Source: DATHAP01 sp963762865
Lineage (GTDB): Bacteria > Actinomycetota > Actinomycetes > JACCUZ01
Length of the DNA: 64,000 bases
Direction of reading: 5' to 3'
Assembly (NCBI GenBank): GCA_963762865.1
Contig: CAVXNC010000011.1
Coordinates: 62,001-126,000, forward strand
The notes beneath the pieces are model-generated. The model had not been told where the DNA came from and did no database searches. It worked only from the letters and a program-made list of their open reading frames with translations. Both the position numbers and the translations under genes were made by a program. Shown in pieces: positions 60,804-64,000 of this stretch (position 1 is the stretch's first letter; every line of letters begins with the position of its first letter).

Positions 60804-61289
60804 CTAGCCGGTGAAGACCTCGCGAAGCTTGGCCTCCTGCTCGTCGCTCAGGTTGGTCTTGATCAGCTCGGCGTTGGTGCCCTCGAACGCGGACCTGACC
60901 TTGTCCGGGACGGCGTTGGACGTCATGAGGAACAGCGCGGAGGTGCCCGGTGTGATCTCGTCCCGGGCCGACCTGATGAAGTCGTCATCGATGCCGACAT
61001 CGGCCATCGCGCCGGTGATGGCACCCATGGCGGCGCCGATCGCCATGCCGAGCAGCGGGACGAAGAAGATGAGCCCGAAGAGCAGGCCCCAGAAGCTGCC
61101 GCCCAGCGCGCCCGCGCCGGCCAGGCTGTTGAGCTGCTTCGTCTTCGGCTTCTTGGCGCCTGCCGGCCACGACACCATTGCCGCGTCGTGGATCGTGATG
61201 AGCTCCTCCTTCTGGAGTCGTTCGAGAGTCGCCTCGGTCTGCTCGGCTCCGTAGGCGTCGGGAAACTTCCACACGGTCAGAGTGGCCAC
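60804..61289 (-). CDS. DUF1269-family membrane-associated protein
   Basis: A 161-residue protein of the DUF1269 family. GTG 61289 follows GGAGGA, giving VATLTVWKFPDAYGAEQTEATLERLQ. The middle is glycine-rich and hydrophobic (GGSFWGLLFGLIFFVPLLGMAIGAAMGAITGAMADVG is the core, about 70-105). It is followed by DDDFIRSARDEITPGTSALFLM and a helical end. The family is stress-associated in several actinomycetes but has no settled function. Confidence 0.9.
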   Translation of the reverse strand: MATLTVWKFPDAYGAEQTEATLERLQKEELITIHDAAMVSWPAGAKKPKTKQLNSLAGAGALGGSFWGLLFGLIFFVPLLGMAIGAAMGAITGAMADVGIDDDFIRSARDEITPGTSALFLMTSNAVPDKVRSAFEGTNAELIKTNLSDEQEAKLREVFTG

Positions 61290-61618
61290 GAGTCCTCCAG
61301 CTTGCGTGTCACGGGCGCGAGTGTCCCCGGTGGACGGCGCCTGCCCGGACGGTAGGAGCCGGGTGTCGCGCGGGCCTCCCCCGCTGTGGGGGAGGCAGGG
61401 GTGACTCACACGGCGTTCGTCGAGCAGCCCGGTGGCGCGAGGCGTCCTGACGGTGTCCTCGGTGTCCCGATCGGCGGCCCGCCGGCATCGGGAACCCCGT
61501 CGGCATCGCCCCGTGCCCTAGGCGCGTCGCGACCTGGTTCCCCCGTGGAGGGTGAGGCGCCACCTGCCCACCCCGGTCAGGCTGACAGGACCGGCGCCGC
61601 ACATCGGAGGTCGCCTGC
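61290..61618. other. Intergenic region with a 9-bp perfect hairpin
   Basis: A 329-bp gap between divergent genes. GCCTCCCCC (61374-61382) pairs perfectly with GGGGGAGGC (61388-61396) over five bases. No ORF or clear promoter elsewhere; CGGAGG at 61605-61610 is the ribosome site for the next gene. Confidence 0.5.
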
Positions 61619-61876
61619 ATGACGCACTACGTCATCCGTGTTGGTGGCCTGCTCTCCGACGAGCTGCTCACCGCGTTTCCGCACCTCGTCCCCTCGGTGC
61701 AGCCGGTGACCACGGTCCTGCAGGGCGACCTGCCCGACCAGGCGGCCCTGAGCAGCATCCTGGACCGCCTCGACGAGCTGGGTGTGGAGATCGTGGAGGT
61801 CACCAAGCTGCCGCCTCGGCCGTCGGCTCAGTCCGGTGCCGCAGGGCAACGCGGATCGCGGTCCGCGTGGCCATGA
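61619..61876 (+). CDS. Small conserved-looking protein (85 aa)
   Basis: An 85-residue protein from ATG 61619 (CGGAGG eight bases upstream): MTHYVIRVGGLLSDELLTAFP, then LQGDLPDQAALSSILDRLDELGVEIVEVTKLP and a basic tail. The alternating strand/helix pattern resembles a small ferredoxin-like alpha/beta fold. Similar short proteins of unknown function are common in actinomycetes, often beside sensory proteins. It is followed by a STAS-domain gene 23 bp on. Confidence 0.7.
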   Translation: MTHYVIRVGGLLSDELLTAFPHLVPSVQPVTTVLQGDLPDQAALSSILDRLDELGVEIVEVTKLPPRPSAQSGAAGQRGSRSAWP

Positions 61877-61899
61877 GCCTCGTCCCGGCATGAGGACGG

Positions 61900-62259
61900 G
61901 TGTCCAGGATCGCCGGCCGGCCGGCTGACCGATCGGCGCCCGATCCGGAGATCGACGCCGGACCGGACCTGTCGGCCCGTGTCAGTGATCGGCTGCGATC
62001 GTCGGTCCGTGAGGCCGCTGCTTCCGGCCACCACGTCGTCCGTGTGCGACTGGACCGGGTCGCGACCTTCGATACCTCGGGCCTCGGCCTGCTGGTCGGG
62101 CTGCACCGGCTGGCGCGCACCGAGGGCTGCCAACTGGTGCTGGTCAGCCCGACAGCGATGCTCTTCTCCGTCATGCGACGCCGGGGACTGCACCGGGTCA
62201 TCCCGGTGGAGTTCGACATCCGGCTGACGGAGCATCGCGGCAGTCGACCATCCAGCTGA
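61900..62259 (+). CDS. STAS-domain protein (anti-sigma factor antagonist-like)
   Basis: A 119-residue protein. After an acidic, disordered start of about 35 residues, a STAS domain follows: VRVRLDRVATFDTSGLGLLVGLHRLARTEG contains the Asp-x-Ser/Thr-Gly-Leu site (DTSGL), where the serine next to Gly is normally phosphorylated by a switch kinase. LVSPTAMLFSVMRRRGLHRVIPV closes the fold. Proteins of this type release sigma factors from their anti-sigma kinases. GTG 61900. No sigma factor or kinase is adjacent. Confidence 0.88.
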   Translation: MSRIAGRPADRSAPDPEIDAGPDLSARVSDRLRSSVREAAASGHHVVRVRLDRVATFDTSGLGLLVGLHRLARTEGCQLVLVSPTAMLFSVMRRRGLHRVIPVEFDIRLTEHRGSRPSS

Positions 62260-62310
62260 CCCACGGGTCAGAATTCGTGCATCGCCCTCGAGTCAGGACG
62301 CCTGGTCGGC

Positions 62311-64000
62311 CTAGATGAGACCGAGCTCGCGCGCCCGTCGCAACGCGTCGGCCCGCCGCTCGACGCCGAGCTTGCGGTAGAGGGCGGACACGTGTGTCTT
62401 CACGGTGTTGTCGGTGACGTAGAGCACCCGCGCGACGTCGTGGTAAGACCCGCCGAGCGCGAGCTCGCGCAGAACTTCGGCCTCCCGCCCGGTGAGGGGC
62501 TGCGGCGGCAGCGACGGGGGGACCTGTCGTCCGGGTTCGACCTGGCGTCGCACAGGTGGCGGTACCGAGCGGGTGCCTGCGGGTGTGCCCCGAGAGCCCA
62601 ACCCGGGGTAGCGCCGCGCGTAGCGGCGCGCCCCTTGCGCCGCGTACGCCGCGAACGTGTGGGCGTCAGGCGACCCCGCGAGGTCGTCGAGCAGAGCGTC
62701 GTAGTCCGGGCCGGCGGCGGCGCTCGCCAGCAACGGGTGCAGGAGCTTCTGCGGCGCGGCCCGGGTCAGGGCGTCGAGCATCGCCGCCCGTGCGTCCTGG
62801 AGTCGACCGCCGTCCAGGTGCAGCCTGGCCTTGTACGCGGCGGCGAACGCGGCACACACCAGCTGCTCGCCGCGGGTCGGCAAGGAGAGCGCCAGGTCCA
62901 GCCGCACCAGGGCACCGCGGCGGTCACCGGCCAGCGCGGCCAGCACCGCCTCGAACGTGGCCGTGCTCGTCTCCCAGCCGGCAGCCCGCATCGGCCCCAG
63001 CTGAGCAGCGGCGGCCGCGAGGTCACCGTCGACGACCGCCCAGTGGGCGCGGACCACCGCGTAGACCGCCTCCAGGTAGGGCGGCGCCGGGTCGGGGGTC
63101 GGCGGCGACGTCGAGAGCATCTGCCGGGCCTGCGCGACGTCACCGAGCTCGGCGACCAGCCGCGCGTCCAGGACGAGGGCGAGCGCCGAGACCAGGGGGT
63201 CGAACGCGTGCTCCTCGAGCCGGCGTACCTCTGCCAGCCACGCCGCCGACTCCTCGAGACGCAGGTCGTAGAACGCGGCCCAGCCGAGCGCCAGGTAGGA
63301 ACGCGCCAAGTAGTCGTCCTCGCGGCGGCCCGCGGCCTCCGCCGCCGCAAGGCAGGCCCGAGACGTTTCCGCGGAGGTCTGGAACTGCCCGTCCAGCAGC
63401 TGCAGCAGGGCTCGGTCCGCCAGAGCCGCCGCGTTGAGGCGGTGGTTGCCCACGGCGGAGGCGTTGAGCAGCGCCTCGTCGACGTGCCGGTTGGCCTCGT
63501 CGAAGTCGCCCACCCACGTCTCCACCACCGCCAGCTCGTGCAGCAGCCACGACAGCCGGACCGGCTCGAGGGACCCGGCGACATCCGCCGCGTCGCCGAG
63601 CAGCCAACGACCCTCCGTGATCGCTTCGGTGCAGTCGTGCCATCCCAGGCGGGCCAGCCAGCAGTTCAGGATCGCCGCGTCGGCGAGCAATGCCGCGACC
63701 GCCGCCGTCGGCCTCGCTGCGCCCGCGGAGGCTTCCTGCTGCTGGGCGACACGGGCAGCCCAGGACGTCAGCGTCGCGACCCGCACGGCCTCCTCACGGT
63801 CGCCGATGCTGCGCAGCAGGAGGGCGGTCACCCCCAGCAAGGCAGGCTGGGACTCCGCCGTGCCGTCCGGCAGTGAACGCAGCGACGCCGCCACCAGGTC
63901 CTCGTGGCCACCGCTGATCAGGACGGGTCCGCGCTCGACAAGGAGCTCCACGAGAAGCGTATGGTCGCCTGCCGCGATCGCGTGCCGGACCGCCGTCTCG
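62311..64000 (-). CDS. LuxR-family regulator with large TPR-like region, N-terminus outside window
   Basis: The C-terminal 562 residues of a larger protein; the frame stays open to position 64000, so the N-terminus (probably an ATPase domain of the MalT/LAL type) lies beyond. Most of the visible part is an alpha-helical repeat region rich in Ala, Leu and Glu, as in TPR-like domains. The C-terminus is a LuxR HTH: LTGREAEVLRELALGGSYHDVARVLYVTDNTVKTHVSALYRKLGV, ending about residue -15. It is likely a ligand-activated transcription factor. Convergent with the STAS gene (51 bp). Confidence 0.88.
   Translation of the reverse strand, partial: ETAVRHAIAAGDHTLLVELLVERGPVLISGGHEDLVAASLRSLPDGTAESQPALLGVTALLLRSIGDREEAVRVATLTSWAARVAQQQEASAGAARPTAAVAALLADAAILNCWLARLGWHDCTEAITEGRWLLGDAADVAGSLEPVRLSWLLHELAVVETWVGDFDEANRHVDEALLNASAVGNHRLNAAALADRALLQLLDGQFQTSAETSRACLAAAEAAGRREDDYLARSYLALGWAAFYDLRLEESAAWLAEVRRLEEHAFDPLVSALALVLDARLVAELGDVAQARQMLSTSPPTPDPAPPYLEAVYAVVRAHWAVVDGDLAAAAAQLGPMRAAGWETSTATFEAVLAALAGDRRGALVRLDLALSLPTRGEQLVCAAFAAAYKARLHLDGGRLQDARAAMLDALTRAAPQKLLHPLLASAAAGPDYDALLDDLAGSPDAHTFAAYAAQGARRYARRYPGLGSRGTPAGTRSVPPPVRRQVEPGRQVPPSLPPQPLTGREAEVLRELALGGSYHDVARVLYVTDNTVKTHVSALYRKLGVERRADALRRARELGLI

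Noticed and set aside
63361..63376. ACGTTTCCGCGGA in the LuxR-type gene, resembling the palindromes near the repeat element
   Set aside because: Only one half matches, and it is inside coding sequence with an ordinary reading frame; probably chance.

Overview
The window is very GC-rich, with strong third-position G/C bias, many GTG starts and ATGA/GTGA stop-start overlaps. Gene content is that of a high-GC actinomycete (Actinomycetota): DUF3159, DUF3710, DUF3093, DUF4193, DUF5998, DUF7455, SepH, an acetyltransferase/acyl-CoA synthetase fusion, an actinobacterial aconitase and a ParC/ParE-type second topoisomerase. The family cannot be fixed from sequence alone. I see no rRNA, tRNA, CRISPR array, intact insertion sequence or phage gene.

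Most of the window is the conserved housekeeping block that in Streptomyces and Mycobacterium runs around sigA, suhB, dut, acn and dxs. From left to right: a SoxR/short-chain dehydrogenase divergon and a sortase (0-3 kb); dxs with two small partners (3-6 kb); a xylose operon inserted between dxs and acnA (6.6-14 kb: binding protein, ATPase, permease, ROK regulator, xylA, xylB); aconitase (14-17 kb); an RNA methyltransferase, an APC permease and a TrkA pair (17-22 kb); DUF3159, OB-fold protein, DUF3710, dut, DUF885, DUF3093, EcsC-like and DUF4193 genes (22-28.4 kb); suhB and hemH (29-31 kb); MFS, sepH, sulfurtransferase, tdk, phosphodiesterase, DUF5998 and the GNAT/acyl-CoA synthetase fusion (31-39.6 kb).

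From 39.6 to 51.3 kb the core order is interrupted by an accessory region. It is gene-sparse and somewhat less GC-biased. It holds an inverted pair of DnaA-box-like sequences, two copies of a 93-bp inverted-repeat element in opposite orientation, several perfect palindromes, a small HTH regulator with a palindrome over its likely promoter, a pseudouridine catabolism operon (psuG-psuK-ybaK-like), a frameshifted LanC-like gene next to a doubly frameshifted acyl-CoA synthetase gene, and the remnant of a duplicated membrane protein gene.

The core resumes with YciI, parC, two small membrane genes, parE and a DUF7455 gene (51.3-58.1 kb). The housekeeping sigma factor gene usually found next to this point in Streptomyces is not visible. 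Instead 58.2-62.3 kb is a run of very small proteins (40, 39, 69, 62 and 85 aa), a flippase-like membrane protein, a DUF1269 protein and a STAS protein. The window ends inside a large LuxR-family regulator.

The most useful leads are the two-copy 93-bp element with its flanking palindromes, the DnaA-box pair, the localised decay of the LanC-like/acyl-CoA synthetase pair, the tiny translationally coupled leader ORF in front of sepH, and the predicted lipid-anchored sortase.
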